Shown here in pieces: positions 54,196 through 64,000 of a stretch of DNA of 64,000 nt. Position 1 is the first letter of the stretch, and the number at the start of each line of letters is the position of its first letter. The DNA comes from Ryuthela nishihirai (Eukaryota > Arthropoda > Arachnida > Araneae > Heptathelidae). Under the pieces are notes generated by a model. That model was given only the letters and a program-made list of their open reading frames with translations, had not been told where the DNA came from and ran no database searches. Position numbers and translations under genes: made by a program. The DNA lies in assembly GCA_038380435.1 (NCBI GenBank), contig JAWZYU010000007.1:26267001-26331000 (forward strand), written 5' to 3'.

Positions 54196-56262
54196 TTGGC
54201 TCAGTCGGTAGCACGCCAGGCTCGTAATCTGCAATTCCCAGGTTCGAGTCCCAGCTGGGTAAGCGTTGAGTTTTTCAAACTTTATCAATGAAAGCATATC
54301 TACAGGAAACATCCCTAATAAACTCGAAATTGCTATTTTAAGACCAATTTACAAAAGTGGAACTAAATCCGATTTCACTAACTATAGGCCCATTGCCATA
54401 TTACCCGTTCTTCACAAAAAACTTGAAAGATATGTAGCTAATGTTCTAGCCAATTTCTTGAAAAAAACATAACATTATTAGTGAAAAGCAATATGGTTTC
54501 CAAAAAGGTAAAAATACAATTACACTTTTAACGGAGTTTTCTGATGTCATTAATGGAACTTTAAACAACGGAAAAAAAGCAGCAGCTATCTTTCTGGACT
54601 TTCGTAAGGCATTTGATACGTTGGATCATAATATTTTACTTCAAAAATTGCATATCTATGGTGTCCGAGGTATTACCCTTAAATGGTTTCAAAATTATTT
54701 AAAAAACATAGTACATGTTACCAAAATTAATGGCGTTTTTAGTGAGAAAAGAACAGTGTACACTGGTGTTCCACAAGGTTCAATTTTAGGTCCGCTTCTA
54801 TTCATTATTTATATTAATGATCTAGCTAACCTTATAAACTGAAGGGCTATCCTTATATATATATGCTGATGACACCGCCTTGGTTAACGTGAATCACAAT
54901 ATAGGAGACACAGTCCGAGATACACAGGATGATTTTAACAAAATTGTTAACTGGTCTAACGTTAACCGTATTTACATAAACTCAGAAAAAACCAAATGGA
55001 TGAGCTTTCGTTCACCAGGATACTATCATCTTTCATCTTATGCAATTAAAACCCACGAACCCTTGTATCCTCACAACATGATAACTCATGACCCTGGCTG
55101 CTGCGACTGTGAGGTTATTGAGCGTGTTAAGAGTCATAAATATCTTGGACTTTACATGGACACAACCTTCCGATGGAATACACATATTCAAAAGTTAGCA
55201 GGGAAATTGCGTCTATGTGCATCTAAACTTGACAAACTACAATTTGTTGCAAGCACACATACGTGTATTTTGGTTTACAAAGCTATCTGTGAATCTATAT
55301 TGACTTATGGTTTGACAATATACGGCTCAACTAACCTCACAAATATAAAGAAAATAGAAACTATTCAATCATCCATTGCTAAATATATAATCCCATAAAA
55401 CTTAAGAAATTAATTTTATCATAGCGAAGAAAGACTAAATTATCTAGGCATACTCTCTTTTCACAACCTATACAAATACAGCATCACTTTAAAATATTTT
55501 TTGACAATCAATTTAAATCTAAAATCTCTCATGGGAAAAACACAAGGTTACAAATCCAAAAATTATTTCCAGCTTCCAAACACATTAAACAATTACGGGA
55601 GAGCATATACAATACCTTACGTATTCAATCAATTGCCAAGATTTTTTTAAGAGCATATACAATACCTTACGTATTCAATCAATTGCCAAGAGAAATTATT
55701 TTATTAAACAAATTTAAAGAAATCAAAAATAAGACTAAAAATTTTCATCTAGACACTAAATTTAAAATAAAAAATTGAACCACCACAATGGAGCTTCCAC
55801 TGAAATTCACATAATTCGATGGCATTGTTTTAAACTATATCTTATGTATTTTCATGTAACATTATTATTGTTCTCTCCTGCAGATAAGCAGATGCTTTGC
55901 GGGTAATTTGTTTAAACTCTTGTATAACTAACATGAATATGAATAAAGATTATTATTATTATTATCTCCGACAAACTACCCACCCTGCCCACGGTCAGTA
56001 GGGGATATCGATGGGCTTGGAAATACCGCCGTCCGTCGGATGGGCCGATAAGCCATGACCCCGTGTGCGAGCGAGCCATACCCTGTGCACGTTAAAGAAC
56101 ACGCTGAATGGCCTTGACAGGAGGCTACCATCTGTCTCCCAACAGCCGTTCCAGTGGGTCACCTCCCCCAACCTTCTCTGAGCCTTCAGGATCCTTGTGA
56201 CCTGGTCATTTAGCCCATTGTGTGCAAAAAAGTGCCGCTCAAAGGTGAAACAGCCAACAACC
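54196..56262 (+). mobile_element. SINE1 split by a 1.7-kb LINE insertion
   Basis: The head (TTGGCTCAGTCGGTAGCACG, GGCTCGTAATCTGCAATTCC, GGTTCGAGTCC) ends at GCGTTGAG (54270). The matching body resumes at TATCTCCGACAAACTACCCA (about 55962) and runs to the tail near 56262. The missing bases between the parts are just those expected in an intact SINE1 (GAGATTTATCTCC), so this is one SINE cut by a LINE. Confidence 0.9.
54271..55963 (+). mobile_element. 5'-truncated non-LTR retrotransposon (LINE B, CR1/L2-like)
   Basis: The truncated start leads into FTNYRPIAILPVLHKKLERY (54266-54472 frame). After a frameshift come FLDFRKAFDTLDHNILL with the first catalytic Asp, TGVPQGSILGPLLFIIYIND (54621-54842), a stop, then a YADDTALVNVNHN catalytic block. 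The C-terminal region is open at 54880-55398 (LGLYMDTTFRWNTHIQKLAG, ILTYGLTIYG). A tail frame ends FHLDTKFKIKN, stop, at about 55778. A 50-bp direct duplication (AGAGCATATACAATACCTTA ... CAATTGCCAAGA) lies at 55602-55692. The 3' end is ATGAATATGAATAAAGATTA with ATT repeats. It is inactive, but younger than LINE A. Confidence 0.9.
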
Positions 56263-56264
56263 AA

Positions 56265-57595
56265 TCAACCTCTGCATTTAGCACTTTTCATTCAGCTGGC
56301 ACTAAATTCTCCAGTTCACCCCTTTGTGATCTACTTCTAACTCACTAAGCAGTTTTATAACTCCCGCACAAATTGCAATAGAAACTTCTATAAACTACGT
56401 TCACAGACTAAATTAGTCCACTTTTCGGCTTTCTGCAGATTCTCTAGATTTATCACAATCTACCGTTTATTACTAAAAGTCTATTCTTCGTTCCAATAGA
56501 TTAGTGCCGCAATTCTCACGCTGAGGCTTATAACGGACGTCACACGATATCACAGTCACGGTTTTATTTCTTTACGTTTTCTTCTCGTTACAATATTTTT
56601 GAGACACCTTATATGTGAAACAAACAGTTAAATTTTATATCTCTTTTACACTTTGTCTAAAACCTTCAGATACTCCACAAACGCCTGAATTTTGCACTTT
56701 CTATCATAAATAAATAGGAGCAATTTTTATTAAATCTATTTTTCATGTAATGCGCATTTTATTTATATTTATATATTTATTTCTCTATGATTAAAGTGTA
56801 ACCTCCACGTTTTTATATTTTCATGGCGTTTTCCAACTAATACATCTAATATATATGTGAGTCTATGTACAATACTTTGAATATCTGATTCACACAGGAC
56901 GTTTATTCACATAAGAAACCATCAGTCTGAATGTAACTTCTTTCCTTCGAAGTATCTCACCGCATCTGTCACGTACAAGAGCTAAATCACCATATAACCT
57001 AACTCGGGAGGCAATTGGTGACATTGATGGAGCCATAATACTCTTCAGCTGTCCTGCGTTAGTGTATCTGATGAATAATGGGCATATACGATATGGGACT
57101 TTCGCTTCATGTTATTTTGCAATATTTATTTTGAATTCTAGAATAGTTGCGACTTTAAAAGTAAAACAGCTGATAGATCATCTAATGCATATAATTGGAT
57201 GTGAGTGAGTGAGGAGAATGAGTGATAACCCTGATCCTAACTATGATGCACAAGTGGCAGAGCTATGAAAATTTGCGTAGTATCTATTCATATTACTCTC
57301 TTATTATGAAAAATATTCTCCAGTTATTGGATTTTCAATTTGATATATACATAATTTATACGAAAATTTTCCCAATATATAACACTTAAGCTTCTTATAA
57401 AATTTTATTTGCCGTTGCATCGAAAAAGTATTAATATATTGACGTTCAGATGAAGCGAAGCAGATAAAAATGTAAAATGTAAATAAAGAGATTTTTCGTG
57501 GAAGAAAGTTGCTTACAGTTTACTAAACATATTTTCTCTCGAAAATACTTATCCTAAATATTCATAGCATTGCTTCGGGCCCACTTTTGTATAGG
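56265..57595. other. No recognised gene
   Basis: AT-rich sequence with no supported features. Confidence 0.5.
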
Positions 57596-57602
57596 ACGTT
57601 CC

Positions 57603-57876
57603 ATCAGTTGTCCCAGCTGGGCCAGTGTTGAGATTTATCTCCGCAAAATTCCCCCTCCCGCCCTTTGTCAGTAGGGTCCCGTGTGAGGGAGAGCCATATC
57701 TTGCGCACGCTAAAGAACAGGTTGCATAACTTTGACGGGAGGCTACCATCTGTTGGATTTAACAGCTGTCCAGTGGGTCCCTTCCCCCAACCTTCCCAGA
57801 GTCTTTATGACCTGGCTATTTAGCCCAATGAGTGTAAAAATATGTCGCCCAGAAACAAAACAATCCAACTCCACCA
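57603..57876 (+). mobile_element. SINE1, mostly headless, old
   Basis: Starts at CCCAGCTGGGCCAGTGTTGA (end of the head) and runs to CGCCCAGAAACAAAACAATC. An internal deletion removes the GGGGACACCGATGGG region. Confidence 0.85.
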
Positions 57877-57879
57877 GTT

Positions 57880-59100
57880 GGAAACTGTTGAACTAAATAG
57901 CCAAGTAACAATGATTCCAAAGGTCAACACATCGGTACATTTGGAACAGTTAACCAAGACATGTAATTATCTAAATCTAACCAAATGCATAACTTTCAAA
58001 GTAAACTTCTGAGCTCGTAAAAGCTGAGAAATATAGGTTCCTTTTGTGTTCAGGAAAGAGTTTGAATGATGCGGAAATGAAAACACGGGATTGCTTCCGT
58101 GTGTGGTAATTGAAAAGACGATTGTTTTGTATGAAAATACAATGAAGAAGCAGCCTCTGTGAGAGAGCAGATTCATTGATTCAGAAGTTAGAAAGTTCTG
58201 CTTTGTAAAGGTATTATGGTCGGATGAGTGCTTTTATCTTGTCTTATCGCTACAGTTGTAAGGTTCTTATTCTGTCTTATTGATTGTTTTATAATTTTAT
58301 ATCTGCGGCATAAATCATGTCGAGCAGAAGCGGAATGATAAATTAACACTTTATTCTGAATCTCGAGACAGTATGAAATATTGGACTGCCTGGCAGTGTC
58401 TAGGACGAAGATTATGAACTAATCACGCTATACTATCACATGGAGGACGCATAAGCCATATATATGCTCGTACACCCCTCTTCGGTTTACAAGCTAGAAA
58501 TCCAACGTGAGTCCCTCGCGCTAACTTTCAACTCAAACCTCTCTCGCCGCCACACTCCACCACCGACGACGACATCATTCTTTTGCTCCCATACCAGCTC
58601 TAGACTCTGTTTCTCATTCATTCTTGCCAGTACACGCTACCCTCTGAGCTCAAACTATTTGAACGCTTTAACACATTCAGTATTAAGAGAATGATTTCGT
58701 GATAATTCTAGTTTAATGAACCAGCCATTTATTTCACTGATTTGTAATATTTATTTTTCGGTTTGAAACGTCCTTTTATTTCCTTGCTCAATTCCCCCTT
58801 TTCCATTTTCTGAGAGAAAGGGAAGGACGCCTTTTCTTTTTTATCTTTCTCGAAAGGGTTAATTTTTTTAGTCTGTTACTCTTGCAGATTTTCTTTCTTC
58901 CCTTCGCAATTCAGGTAGCAAGAAAAAAAACAAGCTCCCATTTTCCTTTACAACTTTTGATTTGTATCTAGTAATATGAGTCAGTACTAATATGACCCCA
59001 TATTCAGTAATTAAAGAAAAATTTTGGAGCAATTTACGAAATGTTTTTCGAGTTTTTAGAATCCATTCAAAAGCGTTTTAACATGAAAAATAACTCTTAC
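57880..59100. other. No recognised gene
   Basis: AT-rich sequence. A Ser/Thr-rich 76-codon frame (58464-58694, +) has no recognised motif. Confidence 0.45.
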
Positions 59101-59104
59101 ATGA

Positions 59105-59328
59105 AACATTTGCTACAGTGACATGGTTAGGGTGTACGAGCAGCATCACCCCAACCACGTAATTTACAGGAAGTGCGAGATTCTGTTGCAGTCATGGTAC
59201 CAAATATCAGGTGACACCTACCAACATCTCATTGAATCTGCTTCATCGGGTGAGAGCTCTTTTGCCGGCGAGAGGAGGACCTACATCATATTAGATAGGT
59301 GGTTTTAATGTTGTGGCTGATCGGTGTA
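59105..59328 (+). mobile_element. Tc1-like transposase C-terminal remnant with right terminus
   Basis: An open frame (59123-59308) includes SWYQISGDTYQHLIESASSG, which corresponds to the C-terminal end of Tc1-like transposases. It runs into GGTGGTTTTAATGTTGTGGC and TGATCGGTGTA, a terminus found in widespread Tc1-like elements. The catalytic part is gone. Confidence 0.6.
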
Positions 59329-59354
59329 TATGTATCAAGTGTATTTTTGGAAGT

Positions 59355-60053
59355 GTTGATGTTGGGATGTGACTCATGAGCTGTTGTTCGGGTCTGAGCT
59401 GGCTGACTCAGCGAATGATAAGCACTTACACTATTTACAACAAGCGTCTGGCGCAAGTGCTAGGAGACGAGTGCAGCAATAATGAACAACAGTCTGAGCG
59501 TCGCTGTCAAACTGGGTTGACGTTTGAACAGCGTCAAGGGACGCCGCTCTTGCTCAACAACAAAACCCTTAAGGAGAGGGTTCGGTTCTAAGTGAGAACC
59601 AAGATACAGTTCTGTGTGAACCAGGGTTCAGTTATGTATCAACTGAGATACAGTTCTGTGTGAATCAGGTTGTAGGCAAAAAATGAATATCCTTTTGCTG
59701 AGTTTGAGGTGGGTAAAGCGAGAATCTGAAAAGTGCAGATCTCCAACTCATTTGCATGATTGTTTGCAGAAGCAAAGCAGCAAAGGCCCACGGAATCCAG
59801 AGCATCACCAGCACGTAATTGTATATAAATGTGAATAAACTGTGTCGTCCACATACTACTCTAGTGCTTGAATTGTTGGACACTTTTCTACACATCACTT
59901 GGCACAGCAAGTCTGAGGCATATGTCAGTATGGGTGTAACAACCTGCGAACCTGTGATTTCACCTAAATAATGGTGAATGTAATTATAGTAGAATATGAT
60001 CAATTAGCCTCCCTTAGCGTGGTTAAATGTTTTTCATCTGGCCCAACACGACA
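59355..60053 (+). mobile_element. Possible LTR of a Gypsy-type retrotransposon
   Basis: The segment starts TGTTGATGTTGGGATGTGAC and ends GGCCCAACACGACA, followed directly by TTTGGCGCACTTCAGCAGC, which resembles the primer-binding region of arthropod Gypsy elements. Inside are GTATATAAATGTGAATAAAC (a TATA-like and an AATAAA signal, about 59821-59840). No second LTR or internal coding region is in the window, so the call is tentative. Confidence 0.35.
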
Positions 60054-60133
60054 TTTGGCGCACTTCAGCAGCATACGTAATTACAAGTGATCAGAAAAAA
60101 GAACTTGTGTCGTTCCTTACCACGGCACACCGC

Positions 60134-60414
60134 GCTGCCCACGGTCAATAGGGGACATCGATGGGCTTGAAATGGCCACCGTCCGTTGGATGGGACGTTA
60201 AGCCGTGGCCCCATGTGCGGGAGAGCCATACCCTGTGCACGTTAAAGAACACGCTGGATGGCCTTGACGGGAGGCTACCATCTGTCTACCAACAGCTGTT
60301 CCAGTGGGTCTCCTCCCCCAACCTTCTCTGAGCCTTCGGGGTCCTTGTGACGTGGCCATTTAGCCCATGGTGTGCAAAAAAGTGCCGCTCAAAAGTAAAA
60401 TAACCCAACCCAAC
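60134..60414 (+). mobile_element. SINE1, headless insertion
   Basis: Flanked by the exact 14-bp duplication CCACGGCACACCGC (60120-60133 and 60415-60428). The insert begins at GCTGCCCACGGTCA, so the tRNA-like head was never present. The body is near consensus and the tail is AAAATAACCCAACCCAAC. Confidence 0.93.
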
Positions 60415-60428
60415 CCACGGCACACCGC

Positions 60429-60915
60429 ACCAGGATCATCAGATATATTAATACACAACAGCAAATATGGTTAATTAATACATTGAGCAATACCTTGCAA
60501 ATTTGAAAAATGCTATAAATTTTTCAAATACAATCATAAAATCATGATTACGAAAAACATTAGTAGAGAAAATAGTGGTAAATCGATAAACGATTTCACG
60601 GCATCATTATTATCTCATAAGAATGGATAACGATTATCTAACCGGCAAAAAAGCGTAATCCATTCTTATGTGTTACGAAAAATATTATATTGAATTACAT
60701 TGAAATATTTATTCTTTCCTAATTGAAAAAGAATTATAGTACACGTTCATTAAAATTAAATGTGATTTCAAATTTTCCGTTATTTTAAAAATACGCACAT
60801 TATAGCACAATATTTGAAAATGTTGGCAAACAATTTTATGCTTGTTTGCATTTAACAAAAAACACTGAATAGGTTAGAAAACTCAGGCTTAGGATATTTC
60901 GTAACTTTGGAACGT
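60429..60915. other. No recognised feature
   Basis: AT-rich gap between two SINE1 copies. Confidence 0.55.
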
Positions 60916-60937
60916 GTTTTATAAACGAATATATTTG

Positions 60938-61540
60938 GGTTGGGTTGTTTTACCTCTGAGCGGCACTTTTTTGTACACCATGGGCTAAATGACCAGGTCA
61001 CATGGACCCCGAAGGCTCAGAGAAGGTTGGGGGAGGGGACCCACTGGAACAGTTGTTGGGAGACAGATGGTAGCCTCCCGTCAAGGCTATCCAGCGTGTT
61101 CTTTAACGTATTCAGGGTATGTCTCTCCCGCACACGGAGCCACGGCTTAACGTCCCATCCGACGGACGGCGGCCTTTCCAAGCCCATCGGTGTCCCCTAC
61201 TGACCGTGAGCAGGGCGGGGAATTTTGCGGAGATAAATCTCAACGCTGACCCAGCTGGGACTCGAACCTAGGAACTACAGATTACGAGCCTGGCGCGCTA
61301 CCGACTGAGCCACCCCCGCCCCTATAATTCAGGGTATGTCTCTCCCGCACACGGAGCCACGGCTTAACGTCCCATCCGACGGACGGCGGCCTTTCCAAGC
61401 CCATCGGTGTCCCCTACTGACCGTGAGCAGGGCGGGGAATTTTGCGGAGATAAATCTCAACGCTGACCCAGCTGGGACTCGAACCTAGGAACTACAGATT
61501 ACGAGCCTGGCGCGCTACCGACTGAGCCACCCCCGCCCCT
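60938..61540 (-). mobile_element. SINE1 with a 217-bp internal tandem duplication
   Basis: Flanked by ATAAACGAATATATTTG (60921-60937) and ATAAACGAATGTATCTG (61541-61557). The head-side part, from TTCAGGGTATGTCTCTCCCG to the GGGGCGGG end, occurs twice in tandem, the second copy 217 bp after the first (61111 and 61328). Both carry the same private changes (CCTAGGAACTACAG, GTGAGCAGGGC), so the duplication followed insertion and is recent. It yields two tRNA-like heads. Confidence 0.95.
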
Positions 61541-61559
61541 ATAAACGAATGTATCTGCG

Positions 61560-63505
61560 AACCCAATAGTTAATAATGTGCGATTGTTGCAAGAACAAGA
61601 AGCAATGGCACAGGCAGAGAAAGTCAGGACAAAGGAAACTGGACAAGTTAGAAAAGAGGAACTTGACTCCTCCTGGCAAGACATTACGCTAATTTGAATT
61701 TTCAAAGAAAAAAATATGATTGACAAACGCGTTCTTTGAAACCAAAGAAACGTTGAAAACAGTTTTAATAACAGGGAGAAAAAACCCATTCAAAAGGAAA
61801 AGAGATCAATAAAATGGAATAGAGGAAAAAGAAAAAGGGAGAACAAATGTTATGAAAAAGTCTCGTGAAAACACGCAAAACAAATGTAGGTAAGATATTG
61901 TATAAACGATGTTGGTGACTTTTACTAATGAAAGCCTTAACTAGATAAAAGGATTTCGACTTATGGAGAAAACTGTTGAACTAAAAATATTAGCGTAGCA
62001 AGTAAACTGAAAATATGCATCAACCTAATAAAGAAATATATAATAAATGCATATGAGCGGAAGAAATATCTTGTAAACTTTGGCTATAATGAATAATAAA
62101 AATAAACTTCATGGAAAAAAATACAGATAAAAAAAAAGTAGAATTTTTCAAATCATATTGTTGATTTCAATAATGAAAGCTCTAATCTGATGAAATAGTT
62201 TATCTTGTGCTTATGATGAAATTTGAATTGAAGACGTTCTAGCGGCGCAATTATACGACCGAAAATATGTAAAAATCTAATAAAGGAAAATAAAGGAATA
62301 CCACCTTGCAACTGAGACATGGTGATAGCTTTTCGGTTATTAGATTTCTGTTCCATAATAATTTCATATTTTCCCAAATATTTAAATTTATATAATGTCC
62401 GACGAAGAGCGATATCTTCTCCTCTTGGTGTTAAAACACTATACGTCAAATTATAGTATGAATAAACAAAGATTAAACAAATACATCATGAGAAAATACA
62501 TCACGATTAAAAACCAATTAATAAGGTTGATTCTATGGCTTCGAAGGTTTTAGTAACCATACCATTAATATCAGTAATTAAGTTCTGAGCGAAGTATTGA
62601 ACCTGAATGTTAATCTGACCCTCAGTTCTCTAGCACTGCAGTCAAGCTATAGAATACATGTATAATTTTTTTTAAAAATTAATAAAAAGAAACATATTTA
62701 CAAAAATGATAGCATGCACTTTTCTCAGCTTATGTGACCTTATAAATTTTCCGGATTTTTTTTTTATTTGAATGGCACATCTATCTGGGAAGTGGACAAC
62801 TCTGTTGCCTAATACAGATGGAATTAATATTTTTCACTAACGCTCATGGCGTTAAATCAATAAATCGGTAGTAAAGAATCACAGGACATATCTTGTGATT
62901 CTTTACTATTGATGCTAGCATACAGTTAATTTTCTAAGGTTGAAAATTGTTAAGATTATAAACGGTGAATTCTAAAAGAAGAACGAAAAAAGGAGATTTA
63001 GGTGGGAAATGAGGTTCCATTAGATATAGGCTCTTGATTTTTGAAGTAACTCATTGTCTCCTGAGGAATACGTTATGAGAAATTTCACACTAGCCAGTAG
63101 TGTAGTTAGGAAGTTAAGGATACTCGGAATCTATTAAAAAATGGACACTAATCCTTGCCTAATTCAATCAACTGGTTGCGCATCTCTATTGGGCGTGTCC
63201 CGAACTAAAATGAACGCTTGTTACGTCAACATGTAATGCAGAAAGAACTCCGACCCCATTAGGTAGGACATAGAGCTATATTTACATTAAATAATATTAA
63301 GCACTACAATGATATTAATGAAATAGAAATTTAGTAATAATTAATACTAAGAAAAAACAAATAATGTAATAATCAATCAATAGTAAATACACAGATCGCC
63401 TTGTTGATACAGAAGTCATTAAATCAATGAATATTTTTTGTGGGAAATATTTTCTTCGGACCAGAAATTACAATTTTTCCGCAAAACTTATTTATATAAT
63501 GTAAA
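61560..63505. other. No recognised gene; diverged direct repeats and a hairpin
   Basis: Segments 61906-62050 and 62150-62300 look like two diverged copies of a unit of about 145 bp (TTTACTAATGAAAGCC / TTTCAATAATGAAAGCT ... CAACCTAATAAAGAAA / AAATCTAATAAAGGAA). TAGTAAAGAATCACA and TGTGATTCTTTACTA form a perfect 15-bp hairpin at 62869-62908. A 98-codon minus-strand frame (62153-62449) overlaps the repeat and is not recognised. Confidence 0.5.
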
Positions 63506-63506
63506 C

Positions 63507-63722
63507 CGTCCTTCGTTCGGGACGTTGAGCCGTGGCCAGTATGTAGGCTAGATGGCATTTACGGAAGGCTTCCATATGTCTCCCAACAACAGCTGTCCAG
63601 TGCATCCTGTTCTTGGACCTTCTCCAAGCCCTTTGGGTTCTTGTGAACTATTGTATGCAAAAAACGTCGTTTAGACTATTGTATGCAAAAAAAGTGTCGC
63701 TCAGAGGTAAAACAACCGAACT
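63507..63722 (+). mobile_element. SINE1, 5'-truncated, old
   Basis: CGTCCTTCGTTCGGGACGTT through the body to TCGCTCAGAGGTAAAACAAC. A small tandem duplication (ACTATTGTATGCAAAAAA) lies at about 63648-63690. Confidence 0.85.
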
Positions 63723-63904
63723 TAACTCATTAAGAGTAACTCACAAAGAGAAAGAAAAAACCTAAAAAAACAGAAGTGTTAATAGCAAATTAGTCAGATC
63801 GACAGAGTTCCACGATATATAAAAAAGTTAAATAATTATAACTATAAATGACATGATTGCGAATTAATGTAGTGACAGTCAACGAAATTCCTGAAGTATT
63901 GAGT

Positions 63905-64000
63905 TGGGTTGTTTTACTTCTGAGCAGCACTTTTTTGCACGCAATGGGTTAAATGGCCAGGTCACAAGGACCCAGAAGATCTCTGAGGAGATTGGGAGGA
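63905..64000 (-). mobile_element. SINE1 running off the window end
   Basis: GGGTTGTTTTACTTCTGAGC and AATGGCCAGGTCACAAGGAC are the tail end of a minus-oriented copy; its head lies beyond the window. Confidence 0.9.

Noticed and set aside
54196..54300. SINE-LINE chimera formed by template switching
   Set aside because: The rest of the SINE body resumes at the expected base at about 55962, so it is an insertion into a SINE.
58464..58694. Ser/Thr-rich small protein
   Set aside because: Composition is driven by pyrimidine-rich sequence; no motif or context supports a gene.

Overview
This 64 kb window is AT-rich eukaryotic DNA. It is probably from an arthropod, and a spider or other chelicerate would fit. 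The pointers are a neuropeptide receptor of the insect AKH/corazonin/GnRH type and the style of its mariner, Tc1, hAT, CR1/L2-like LINE and Gypsy remnants. The species call is an inference; nothing in the sequence fixes it. I see no operons, no bacterial genes and no CRISPR array.

Only one host gene is convincing. A first coding exon at 8097-8624 (+) encodes 176 residues of a class A GPCR, from the N-terminus to the end of TM4, and stops at a clean GTAAGT splice donor. The exon for TM5-TM7 was not found, so the intron may run through the rest of the window.

The rest is layered transposon debris and repeats. The dominant component, here called SINE1, is a tRNA-derived element of about 390 bp with A and B boxes, a long body and an AACCC-type tail. 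About 31 insertions or fragments occur, in both orientations, and several are near-identical with exact target-site duplications. A second tRNA-derived family, SINE2 (about 200 bp), has five or six copies. Other elements are two mariner copies (3426-4853, 34983-36736), Tc1-like pieces (12116, 24462-25894, 59105), another transposase tail (31453), five hAT elements supported by 8-bp duplications (9537, 20867, 37441, 41240, 46514), several palindromic MITEs, non-LTR retrotransposon pieces (490-1790, 16664, 33643, 40018, 52690-54195, 54271-55963), a gag fragment (43343) and a possible LTR (59355).

The order of events can be read from nesting. SINE1 sits inside SINE1 (32042 in 31751; 47704 in 47562). 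A LINE sits inside SINE1 twice (54271-55963, 33643-33760). SINE1 sits inside mariner and hAT elements and inside a 150-bp tandem array. Tandem arrays are also prominent: a 38-bp minisatellite grown out of a SINE1 segment (5083-6534) with an 11-unit higher-order repeat, a 36-bp array carried inside a hAT element (21083-21487), and a 62-63-bp array (42795-43320).

I found no new multi-gene system. The best candidates for novelty concern repeat biology: SINE1 itself, its conversion into a minisatellite, its clustered 5' truncations, and its head and dimer duplications.
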